DNA of 22,688 nt from Chara braunii (taxonomy: Eukaryota; Streptophyta; Charophyceae; Charales; Characeae), in the NCBI GenBank assembly GCA_003427395.1, contig BFEA01000377.1, forward strand, positions 309,755 through 332,442, given 5' to 3'. Position 1 is the first letter of the stretch, and every line of letters starts with the position of its first letter. A model generated the notes under the pieces. That model was not told the DNA's origin. It did not search any database and saw only the letters and a program-made list of their open reading frames with translations. The position numbers were made by a program, and so were the translations under genes. Positions 8,617 through 15,999 of the stretch are shown in pieces.

Positions 8617-11600
8617 GCCCAAATGATCCCAGGGACCGCGTCCAGTTCCTGCATCGACTCTACCAAGAGCTANCATCAGGCGCCCCGCTCCTCATCGCCN
8701 GGGATTTTAATATAACACCAGATCCGATATTGGATAGACGATCCTCCTCGCNGCGGGGGACGAGGGATACCCCTCAACATACCCCGGCCCCGGATGCGGA
8801 AATGCTGGCAAGATTNATGGCGGCATTGCAACTTAAAGATACCTACAGAATGCTCCATCCAAATAAGAGAGCATACACATGTGNCCNCTCAAGAGGTGTA
8901 GCGGGCACATCTAACTCCCGAATCGATCTTATCCTCGTCTCAGAGGACCTCATTGGCACAGTACTAGTGGCTGATATCATGACCTTCAGTCCCTNCAAGT
9001 CCTTCGACCACAGAGGAATAGTGTTGGGGATCTCCTTTCTTAATCAAANAGANAGGGGGCCCGACTTCTATAAATTNAANGCCTCTTTGTTGAACCTCCA
9101 AACATTAAAAGATTTGGTGAGGACATTCTGGGAATACTGGGTTACCCAACGAGATTCGGCTCTCTCTGTAGTGGAATGGTTTAATAATGGTATTGCCCAA
9201 CTGAGGGATAGGATAAGGAAATTCTCAATTAATCATGCTAGGGAACGCAAAGCCATATTGGACAAGCTCTTGAAGAATCTGGAAGACTGGGATAAAAAAC
9301 TGCATACAACTCCCTTGGATGACGAGACTTTTAACAAACTGCAGACAGCAAGGGACCATTTGCAGAACTTCCTAGACCACCAGGCTGAGGCATGGAGAGT
9401 GCAAGCAAGAATAAGGCGGCAAGACACGGAGGGGACAATGGCCAGGGCCTTTTTCAGAAAAGCCAGGCCCTTTTTCAGAAAAGCCAGTGCTAGAGCACGA
9501 GCAACAATGGTTGCCACATTAAAACACCCCTTTAGCCCAACCCTCCCTGATGCCACTAACGCCTACACCATTGTTGACTATGCGGCCCAATTCTATCACA
9601 AACTTTACACATCAGAATCCTCNCAATGGGGGAGTGAGCAGCTCANGAATGNCCGNACCCAGATGCTCCAGCATCTTCCGGCNGTGCTGTCAAATCAGCA
9701 AAGAATGCACTTGGACACCCCCCTCTCCATGGATGAACTGNTGAAGGCATTACAAGGNATGGAGGACGAGAAAACTCCCGGCCTGGACTCCTTCCCAAAG
9801 GAGTTTTGGCTCNAGCANTGGGAANTTTTCAAGACCAGCCTGTCGNAGTATGTTGAAGCCGTAAGGCAAGAAGGAACCTTCNGTGGTTTGATAAGCCAAG
9901 GGGTCACAACTNTNCTATACAAGAAAGGGGATAAGGCNGACGTTCNGAANTACAGGCCAATCACACTTCTGCCCCTCCCCTATAAGATTGTNTNTAAAGC
10001 CCNCACAAATAGACTGCTTCCGTTTATGGCCCACCTCATCCATCCCGACNAGANAGGATTTATGCCACAAAGGAATATTCAAGATAATGTCCTACTTGTC
10101 AATGAAACTATCAAGTACGCNAGACAGNGTAAGAGAGACGCGNCAATCCTGTTTATAGATTTCGAAAAGGCATACGACCATGTGGACTGGGACTTTCTGG
10201 ACTGCTGCCTGCAACAAATGAACTTTGGGGNATCCTTCAGGGAATGGGTATCCATAATGCACAGAACGNNCGCCACTAACATTATGATTAACGGCCACTT
10301 GTCCCCCCCTTTTCAGTTGCANCGATCCGTGCGACAAGGTGACCCCATTGCCCCTCTCNTTTTCGTGCTGGTTATGGAGGCANTNGCAGCCATGATCCGA
10401 GCAAACCCGACAATTGAACGGATTGANATNCNGGAACTACCACCCCACCTTGTGCCTGTCACATCCTTGTTTGNGGACGACCTTACGGTGCTCATCAAAG
10501 CTACAACATCCTCTCTACAAGNNCTGACAGACACCATACACATCTTCTCCATGGCGGCCGATATGAAGGTAAANTGGGGCNCCAAAACAGAAGGGTGGTG
10601 GTTGAGTCCAACGNGACTAATCCCNCCCCCGACACCCCCAGTAAATTGGCGCCCTGGAGAGGAAGCGATCANAATTTTGGGTATCAGGCNCACANCGCTA
10701 GGCCCCCCAAAAGACCATGGAGAAGTGCTAGTGGAAACANCGCTTAAAAGGTTGGNCAAATGGGACGGCCTCCACACATCTCTCATAGGNAGGGCGCTNG
10801 CAATTAACAATGNTGTTCTAGCNTCANTATGGTACAAAACGNCCTTCNGGGATATCCCTAAAGCGCAACTGACANCCCTGCGCACAGCAGTCGCNNCCTA
10901 CTTATGGAAGAACGATCACCAACAGGAGCGATGCATTAAGCGCNTGGGNTGGAAGTACATCACCCAACCCAAGAAGGTGGNTGGCCTGGGCATACTGGAC
11001 CCAGGGGATGAGATCAAAGCACTTATTTTCAAAGTTATTACTCGACTACTGNTGGCCACGGACGTCCCCTGGGTACCACTGACACTTATACAACTAGCCC
11101 AANTGGCCCCCNCATCCATGCTCGATAACCCCGTCCACCNGCTGCGCTGGTTTACAAATAAAGCCTGGTCTATCCCTGGCCCGCCACGACATAAGCGAGA
11201 TGGGACTNCNCAGAATGCTACCAAATGGGACCTCAAAAATGATCCCCTCTGNACAAATATCCTGCACCTGTGGCGAGAAATGGGCCCANATAATAAACCC
11301 CCCCCTGCCCNNTGGCATGAAATCTGGAGACAACCCNTTTTNGGGAACCCGCACATACNNGATGATAATGGGCAACCCTTTTCTCTTACAACTGGCAGCC
11401 ATTGGTTGACATGGGTGAAAAAGGGTTTGTTCATCATAGGGGATCTGTGGGACGTCCAACGGGGAGCATGGAAAACACCACAACAATTGCGACCGGTCCT
11501 CAGGCACATTAAGAACAGCCAAGCAAACTTCGACCAGCTGCAGGCTGCGGTACCACTAAGTTGGGTACGGGCTCTAAAACTTGGGCCGCAATTGAGGAAG

Positions 11601-11981
11601 GATGACTGGGTCTCAAAAAATCACTCCAACCACACCCCCATGGTCATTTATAGAGTGTTGAATGTGGCCGTGGGAACCACAGATTTGCAGGCATATGAAC
11701 CGATCATGCCAGGGGCCAAGTGGATTGGACTGAGAAGGAATCCTGACCTCGACTGCCACCACCTGACCGAGACTCTTACAAGAATCCAAGTTGTGGGAGA
11801 TAATGACACAGGCTACTTTGCTTTTGAGATGACCTCCCCCATTTGTGCCCTCCCATTTGACCCTGATGAGTGGGAATGGAGCGGCCATAAACCTACCCCG
11901 ATTCGGCAATATACAGTAAAGAATGAGTATAAACAGGCCCACCATCTCCACCCGTCAACCCCGGTGGTTCGCAACAGATAG
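8562..11981 (+). CDS. LINE ORF2, main part: endonuclease C-terminus and reverse transcriptase
   Basis: A 1139-codon frame, open further upstream to the adapter; the GTG at 8562 is not a real start. The endonuclease continues with SVYGPND, DFN (D at 8703), SRIDLILVS (D at 8925) and FDH (H at 9009), the catalytic set of APE-type enzymes. The reverse transcriptase follows: PGLDSFPKEFW, YRPITLLPLPYKI, GFMPQRNIQDNV, motif A FIDFEKAYD (D at 10158, residue 533), motif B RQGDPIAPL (from 10332) and motif C F-X-D-D (D codons 10476 and 10479, residues 639-640; the preceding codon contains N at 10474). The pattern is L1-like. It copies the element RNA at the nicked target. Dozens of N bases from 8606 to 11360 make many residues unknown. 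The frame ends at TAG 11979-11981, but homology continues in the same frame, so this stop is premature. Confidence 0.93.
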   Translation: MYVKVTIGEEEIGIXSVYGPNDPRDRVQFLHRLYQELXSGAPLLIAXDFNITPDPILDRRSSSXRGTRDTPQHTPAPDAEMLARXMAALQLKDTYRMLHPNKRAYTCXXSRGVAGTSNSRIDLILVSEDLIGTVLVADIMTFSPXKSFDHRGIVLGISFLNQXXRGPDFYKXXASLLNLQTLKDLVRTFWEYWVTQRDSALSVVEWFNNGIAQLRDRIRKFSINHARERKAILDKLLKNLEDWDKKLHTTPLDDETFNKLQTARDHLQNFLDHQAEAWRVQARIRRQDTEGTMARAFFRKARPFFRKASARARATMVATLKHPFSPTLPDATNAYTIVDYAAQFYHKLYTSESXQWGSEQLXNXXTQMLQHLPXVLSNQQRMHLDTPLSMDELXKALQXMEDEKTPGLDSFPKEFWLXXWEXFKTSLSXYVEAVRQEGTFXGLISQGVTTXLYKKGDKXDVXXYRPITLLPLPYKIXXKAXTNRLLPFMAHLIHPDXXGFMPQRNIQDNVLLVNETIKYXRQXKRDAXILFIDFEKAYDHVDWDFLDCCLQQMNFGXSFREWVSIMHRTXATNIMINGHLSPPFQLXRSVRQGDPIAPLXFVLVMEAXAAMIRANPTIERIXXXELPPHLVPVTSLFXDDLTVLIKATTSSLQXLTDTIHIFSMAADMKVXWGXKTEGWWLSPTXLIXPPTPPVNWRPGEEAIXILGIRXTXLGPPKDHGEVLVETXLKRLXKWDGLHTSLIXRAXAINNXVLXSXWYKTXFXDIPKAQLTXLRTAVXXYLWKNDHQQERCIKRXXWKYITQPKKVXGLGILDPGDEIKALIFKVITRLLXATDVPWVPLTLIQLAQXAPXSMLDNPVHXLRWFTNKAWSIPGPPRHKRDGTXQNATKWDLKNDPLXTNILHLWREMGPXNKPPPAXWHEIWRQPXXGNPHIXDDNGQPFSLTTGSHWLTWVKKGLFIIGDLWDVQRGAWKTPQQLRPVLRHIKNSQANFDQLQAAVPLSWVRALKLGPQLRKDDWVSKNHSNHTPMVIYRVLNVAVGTTDLQAYEPIMPGAKWIGLRRNPDLDCHHLTETLTRIQVVGDNDTGYFAFEMTSPICALPFDPDEWEWSGHKPTPIRQYTVKNEYKQAHHLHPSTPVVRNR
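9441..9482 (+). repeat. In-frame 21-bp tandem duplication inside ORF2
   Basis: GCCAGGGCCTTTTTCAGAAAA (9441-9461) is followed by a near-identical unit (9462-9482). It adds a second ARxFFRK heptad to the basic linker between endonuclease and RT, without breaking the frame. Confidence 0.85.
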
Positions 11982-12260
11982 ACCCGTGATTCACCATTGG
12001 AAGAAGTTAAGCTCAGAGATATTCCTTGGACCTCTTATGCACACATAATGCCAACCTCTCACCGGGCCCTTCAGTGGCAAATTGTGCATAGATGCCTTCC
12101 GACTCCCGACTGGCTAACGGAGCGATCGAATCTTGAACAAAAAGGGGTGTTGTCTCCGTTCTACACTTATTGTGGGCACTCCTCATCCCAACGCCGTCGA
12201 GCAGACCTAGAGCACTGTTTGTTGGCTTGTCCCATGGCTCTCCAAGTCTGGCGATGGTAA
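11982..12260 (+). CDS. LINE ORF2, C-terminal zf-RVT-like segment
   Basis: This is the same reading frame as the main ORF2 piece, resumed after TAG 11979; an ATG-equivalent start at 11997 is incidental. The translation follows the plant LINE zf-RVT layout: WQIVHRCLPTPDWL, then a cysteine region, then ADLEHCLLACPMALQVW. In the expected C-x-x-C the first position is tyrosine (TAC at 12162) and the second is cysteine (TGT at 12171), a one-base change from the canonical pair that could weaken zinc binding. The segment ends at TAA 12258-12260, after which the frame again stays open, so this stop is also probably a decay mutation. Confidence 0.75.
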   Translation, partial: TRDSPLEEVKLRDIPWTSYAHIMPTSHRALQWQIVHRCLPTPDWLTERSNLEQKGVLSPFYTYCGHSSSQRRRADLEHCLLACPMALQVWRW

Positions 12261-13097
12261 GACGCACTATGGTGTAAGCTCTCAGCCACCCCCTTCCAAT
12301 GGGATATTGGCCTGATACTGTTGGGGAGGCAAACTGACTACCCATCCACCTGGTCTGCTTTTCAACGAAATCTGTTCAAGAACACTCGGCTGCCCATCCT
12401 TATGGTTAGATGGAGAACACGATGTTCGGTCGAACGTAAAGACTTCGCCTTTGGCTTCCCTCAGGCTAAAGTGGAGATTGTCGAGCACATTAGGGCCAAC
12501 ATAGTAAAGGCCAATAAGAAGCTGCTCACTGAGCTGCAAGCAATACCAGATCAATTGAGGAAGAGGCAAGCAATCTCAGAGTTTGAGGACCTCTGGCTCG
12601 ACCCCCAGAGGAAGATGGCAAAGCTAAGCGATGAAGGGACACTGATATGGAAGAACTGGCTCGCCAAGGAAAAACATTGGCGGCCGAGATCGCTCGATTG
12701 CTTCCACACCCCGCTGCCGGGCGAGAATGCACATGCCTTGATAGAGGACCGTGTACTCGTAGAGGGAACTCATACCAACACCCAACCTCTCCCTTCTCCC
12801 TGCCTATCCCAGCCTCCACTCCCTTGCTCTCAACCGCCGCTTACCCCGCCTCCACCGTCGGCCGCATATCCTCCTTCGCCTTCGGCCCCCCTTCCCCGAT
12901 CTGTCTATCCAATTGCCCCCTTGTCGCCGCCCCTGACCCCCCAACCTCCCCTCCCTCTCGCGAGCCCGCCACCGCCCCCCCCCTCCCCTGTCCCGCTTGG
13001 CCCGATCCCTCTGTCCTCTTCACCCCCCCTTCCCGTCGACCCCCCCTTAGCTGCCCCCTCACCTCCCTCCCACCGCGAATGGTGCTCGGCCCCATAA
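12261..13097 (+). CDS. LINE ORF2, distal C-terminus and proline-rich tail
   Basis: The frame continues without shift from the previous segment; the first ATG-like start is at 12321. Up to about 12700 the sequence is charged and looks like genuine coding (FGFPQAKVEIVEHIRANI, LTELQAIPDQLRKRQAISEF). It then becomes a tract of P, S and L from a C-rich stretch (about 12780-13090), closed by TAA 13095-13097. A second frame (12647-13201) is also open across the C-rich part, as expected for such composition, so where true coding ends is unclear. Function beyond the zf-RVT region is unknown in this family. Confidence 0.55.
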   Translation, partial: DALWCKLSATPFQWDIGLILLGRQTDYPSTWSAFQRNLFKNTRLPILMVRWRTRCSVERKDFAFGFPQAKVEIVEHIRANIVKANKKLLTELQAIPDQLRKRQAISEFEDLWLDPQRKMAKLSDEGTLIWKNWLAKEKHWRPRSLDCFHTPLPGENAHALIEDRVLVEGTHTNTQPLPSPCLSQPPLPCSQPPLTPPPPSAAYPPSPSAPLPRSVYPIAPLSPPLTPQPPLPLASPPPPPPSPVPLGPIPLSSSPPLPVDPPLAAPSPPSHREWCSAP

Positions 13098-13210
13098 ATG
13101 GTCTCCCGTCCCCCGACCGGCGTCCAAGGTTCAGGTCACCAGGCCATGCACAACGGCGGCCTTCAAGAGCTCCAGCATTCTCAGCCTCAGCAAAAGGGTG
13201 ACATACAGGC

Positions 13211-13371
13211 GGGAGGTAGCTGCCTGGGACTACAACAAAGGATCAGCGCTGCACAACAACCGACGAAGAGAGGGCCCATTCCTCCCTGCAGGAGGGAGGT
13301 AGCTGCCTGGGATTACAACAGAGGATCAGCGCTGCACAAACAGCCGACGAAGAGAGGGCTCATTCCCCCCA
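13211..13371 (+). repeat. 83-bp imperfect tandem duplication in the LINE 3'UTR
   Basis: Units begin at 13211 and 13294 with GGGAGGTAGCTGCCTGGGA. They match for about 75 bases with a few substitutions and a one-base length difference. Confidence 0.9.
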
Positions 13372-13572
13372 AACGGAACAGGGGCCGGTGGGGGATAAGG
13401 CCCGTTCTCTTCCATTTGGCAAGGCAACAATTTGGACCGGAAAGGCCATCTACATGAGTCAGTTGTCTGATCACTGTCAGTCACATGGAATGTCTTGTAA
13501 TATGAGGGACGCTAGACCCGGTTTCCAGCAGGTGTCGCTCCCTACCAATAGATGGAGTCTTCAACTATGGAG

Positions 13573-13609
13573 CCACTTAGGGGGCTGCTCATATCACCTC
13601 CCTAAGTGG
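13573..13609 (+). promoter_or_regulatory. 3'-end RNA hairpin of the LINE
   Basis: CCACTTAGGG (13573-13582) pairs perfectly with CCCTAAGTGG (13600-13609) around a 17-base loop, and a G-U and a G-C pair can extend it inward. It lies 24 bases before the poly(A). In several LINEs a 3'UTR stem-loop is the recognition site for the element's own RT; that role here is inferred. Confidence 0.6.
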
Positions 13610-13633
13610 TGGCCACGACTCGAAGTTTCTGCT

Positions 13634-13657
13634 AAAAAAAAAAAAAAAAAAAAAAAA
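13634..13657 (+). repeat. LINE poly(A) tail, 24 A
   Basis: An uninterrupted A run follows TTTCTGCT and ends at GTCTAACCGAG. It marks the 3' end of the retrotransposed copy and gives its orientation (plus). Confidence 0.95.
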
Positions 13658-13670
13658 GTCTAACCGAGAT
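13658..13670. repeat. Candidate 3' target-site duplication of the LINE
   Basis: GTCTAACCGAGAT directly follows the A tail and resembles GTCTACACAGAT at 7989-8000, with one gap and two or three substitutions. If genuine, the divergence indicates an old insertion. Confidence 0.35.
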
Positions 13671-13868
13671 AAAAAGGAGGGATGGGAAGGAGAAGTCTAT
13701 CGAGACATGGAATCGCATAAACAGGCTCACAGAGAACGTGCAGTTCGGATGGCCGGAGAAAAGAAGTATATTGAAGACGTATTTTATTTCTATTATCATA
13801 ATGGCAAGCTGCACAACACTGGTTCGTCACTAGAAACGGTTGAACAAGCCAGAACTAAACTCAAGTGA
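13659..13868 (+). pseudogene. Unrecognised coding fragment immediately 3' of the LINE
   Basis: The plus frame is open from the end of the A tail to TGA 13866-13868 (70 codons, internal ATG at 13707). Its translation is strongly protein-like: charged helical stretches (HKQAHRERAVRMAGEKKY), then an aromatic segment (DVFYFYYHNGKL) and a charged end. I do not recognise the family. Its register agrees with the open frame at 7927-7989 when the LINE and one target copy are discounted, suggesting a gene split by the insertion. GTGAAG overlapping the stop at 13865 could instead be a splice donor, with a matching acceptor at 13965-13967. Confidence 0.4.
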
Positions 13869-13967
13869 AGTAGACGGCACATTTTCTCTCTTTCACGGAC
13901 CTCATTAGCAAAGTACACAACAAGCAATACTCATCACTCAAACTCCCCTTTCCTCTGTGTCCTGCAG

Positions 13968-14834
13968 TCAGTGACCTACAGATCAGCGAACAAATATCTT
14001 ACAGCTCCCATCATTCAGGACATAGTCAGCAGCAATTGGTCAAAGTTGATTAAGATAACACCAGCATCAGTGTCACTCGACCAGCATACTATCAAACCAT
14101 TTTCAGTTAGACTTCATTATTATTTTGCTCACTCTCAATTAACTTCCCCAACACATGAGTGTCATCTCCTCATTCCCAATCTGGGAGACTGTCCTAACCA
14201 GTCTCAATCGGATTGTTTCCAAGGATCCCTTCGAGTATCGGTATGTCAATGCAATTGGCTTCATACAAGGAGATACGTCAATCTTCGTTGTCCTCACTGA
14301 GTTTGTTGGAGGTACCATTCACAATCTGAGAATCTATGTGAAGAAAGGCAATGAAACTCACAAACACTTCGATTCAGTCTGGACCTCAACAGTCAAATAT
14401 ATTAAGGAGAGAGAGCAAGAGTTTGATGAGATTGGCACAAAGTTGATCCAAAGTTTCGGACCCAAGCTCTACACTGATTACCTAGATCTCGTGTTCCCTT
14501 TCTCCTCACAGACGGCTCTTGCAGGAGTGATTTAGTGGATCTGGCAAAGAGGTATATTTCGCATGCAGAGATTGACTACGAGTCAGTTACCAAACCGTTT
14601 TAATTCGGACATCTCAGACGAGGGGTTTTCTCCCAGCCATATCTTGCTACTCTATGGGAGGAATTTTGTGCTATGGTTGACTTTCGTGTCATGGGTCTTG
14701 GAAGTGTTCAGAGCTTGCAGGTTTTAGGTGGCTCTACATCCAGAGGTCACAATCTCAAGAGGTACATAGGCATGGTTGAAGGTACAAGAGGCGCACAACC
14801 AAGTGAGACCGGTGATGGGTTACTAGAGGGATGA
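13968..14834 (+). pseudogene. Unrecognised gene, frame-broken or multi-exon
   Basis: A pyrimidine tract ending CTGCAG at 13967 is a good splice-acceptor match. After it, the frame from 13968 is open and protein-like to about 14155. The neighbouring frame, from ATG 14155 to TAG 14533-14535 (126 codons), then takes over with alternating strand-like and helical segments (YRYVNAIGFIQGD, IFVVLTEFVGG, EREQEFDEIGTKLIQSF). From about 14512 the coding-like signal returns to the first frame (SDLVDLAKRYISHAEIDYESV), crosses one TAA at 14601, and ends at TGA 14832. TTCCCTTTCTCCTCACAG at 14511 also fits an acceptor. Either three exons or a decayed gene with two frameshifts and one stop would explain this. 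I recognise no domain. Confidence 0.4.
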
Positions 14835-15408
14835 CTTAGGACTCTCGACGAGTGTTGGCCATACCTGCCTATATGTACCTTCTGAGATTATTATGAGTTC
14901 TCACTTTTCCCTCATTCATTCTCTCTCTGTCTTGAGTCAGTTAGCCTTGCTTCATTTGCGTTGACTTTGCTTGATGTTATGGTCTCTGATGATTTTGTCA
15001 CAGTTCTAAAAAATTAGTAAATAGGCAAAATTGATACATGCATGACACACTAGAATTTCATGATTATTACTTGCATGATCTTTGTTGTTCCAAATCAAAA
15101 TTAAAGATTCCTAAGACTGGAGACCGGCGAAAACCGCCATTGAAGGGTCTCGCTCGAAGCCGGACGCACACAATAGGAAGGGATTTGCTTCATTCAATTT
15201 GATTCAACTATTTATTGCAAACAAACATCAAAATCCTGAGTAACAGCTTGTTGGTTTTTCGATCGCCAGGAGTGGCCCGACTGGAAAAAGTGCAACACCG
15301 ATACTTGACAATAGGAAACATGAACAGTGCAGGGAGGTTCGTGAGCAGTGTAGATATTGACCCGGTACTTGATGACAAGAAAAATAAACAGAGCAGAGAC
15401 CGTTGGAG
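14835..15408. other. No recognisable gene
   Basis: Relatively AT-rich sequence after the unrecognised gene (about 14880-15110), compatible with a 3' untranslated or intergenic region. The short plus frame at 15215-15427 has no motif. I see no RNA gene. Confidence 0.4.
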
Positions 15409-15701
15409 TGGTGGTTTAAGCCGCTAGGACACGGTCACAGCCTTGTAGTCCAAACTTGTCGACACAAGAAAACAAGGCCGAAACGTCAAACGTTGGGCCT
15501 GCCGTTGATATGTTGGACCGACAGTCGCTTTTTCGTTTCGCACCTCCGGAATTCAAGGTGCCAGGTCCGCAGCCCAGGTAGCTTGTGTTGGTGCTTTAAA
15601 CCGCCAGGACACGGCCCCGGCGTCGTAGATAAATCAAATCGGGTGCGGGCGGCCTCCGAAAAAGGCCCGCAGCCGATAGCTAGATATACTGGTGGTTTAA
15701 G
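15409..15701 (+). repeat. Dispersed short repeats built on TGGTGGTTTAAG
   Basis: TGGTGGTTTAAG occurs at 15409-15420 and 15690-15701, and a variant (TTGGTGCTTTAAACCG) occurs near 15588. The 15409 and 15588 copies share a further 30 or so bases including GGACACGG. TGGTTTAAGCCG also resembles a tRNA-type A box, but no convincing B box follows at the right distance. The copy at 15690 is the terminal motif of a TIR family also seen at 18133-18270. Confidence 0.6.
15666..15701 (-). mobile_element. Solitary end of the same TIR element family as 18133-18270
   Basis: On the minus strand this reads AAACCACCAGTA followed by AGCTATCGGCTGCGGG. At 18131-18166 the plus strand has the same 12 bases exactly, then AGCTATCGGCCGCGGG with one change and a slightly longer spacer. 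No inverted partner of this end was found upstream, so it may be a truncated copy. Confidence 0.55.
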
Positions 15702-15870
15702 GTGAGGTTCCACTAGCAAAATGGATTGCATTAGATGCTCAAACATGGATGGATTTACAGCAGAGATGCACGGAAGCATAACAATGACGATTGCCTACAG
15801 CTCTCCACAAACACATCCAGATTTATCTGCTCAATCCAATCTTCTCTGCTAGTAGGACCTCGCCCTCAAT

Positions 15871-15989
15871 GTGCTCAGCCCATGCTATTCTTTCTTTAGT
15901 AAAAGGTGAAAGAATAGTGCAACACTCATTTCTACAAGTGTGCTCAGCCCATGCTGTTCTTTCTTTAGTAAAAGGCGATAGAATAGTGC
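15871..15989 (+). repeat. Two 50-bp direct repeats with an internal hairpin
   Basis: Copies at 15871-15920 and 15940-15989 both open with GTGCTCAGCCCATGCT and close with GAATAGTGC. In the first, CTATTCTTTC (15885-15894) pairs perfectly with GAAAGAATAG (15908-15917). In the second the arms carry mutations. TAGGACCTCGCCCT just before the pair (15853) recurs at 16769. Confidence 0.85.
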
Positions 15990-15999
15990 GCCCATTGCG

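Larger units (their letters stand above)
13098..13633 (+). other. LINE 3' untranslated region
   Basis: This lies between the last ORF2 stop and the poly(A). It holds an 83-bp imperfect tandem duplication and a strong hairpin 24 bases before the tail. Open frames here (such as 13098-13457) lie in a low-stop GC-rich sequence and carry no motif. Confidence 0.6.
8001..13657 (+). mobile_element. L1-like non-LTR retrotransposon (LINE), 5'-truncated and inactivated
   Basis: The element carries, in order, an APE-type endonuclease (about 8120-9050), a reverse transcriptase (about 9750-10500), a C-terminal region with zf-RVT-like sequence (about 12000-12260), a proline-rich tail (about 12780-13090), a 3'UTR with a 10-bp stem hairpin, and a 24-A tail at 13634-13657. 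The combination of endonuclease, RT and zf-RVT without a visible RNase H is typical of L1-like plant LINEs. No ORF1 or gag-like frame is seen upstream, so the copy is probably 5'-truncated; the start is set by the candidate target duplication and is uncertain. The ORF is broken by an assembly artefact near 8.5 kb and by in-frame stops at 8044, 11979 and 12258. Dozens of N bases lie in its centre. Confidence 0.9.

Noticed and set aside
8001-13657. Any RNase H domain or LTRs that would make this an LTR element.
   Set aside because: The RT is LINE-type with an APE endonuclease upstream, the copy ends in poly(A), and no long terminal direct repeats flank it.
8044-14834. Possible reassignment of TAA/TAG to glutamine (as in some ulvophyte algae and ciliates), because the in-frame stops in the LINE frame (8044, 11979, 12258, 13095) and the 14.6 kb gene (14601) are all TAR and the terminal ones are TGA.
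   Set aside because: The well-conserved LINE ORF has dozens of glutamine codons over more than 1100 residues, all CAA or CAG and none TAR. A recoded genome should use TAR throughout. TAR stops clustered at the ends of a decaying element fit ordinary nonsense mutations. In the AT-rich region at 331-830, TAR codons are equally common in all three frames, so the TGA-free frame there is weak evidence.
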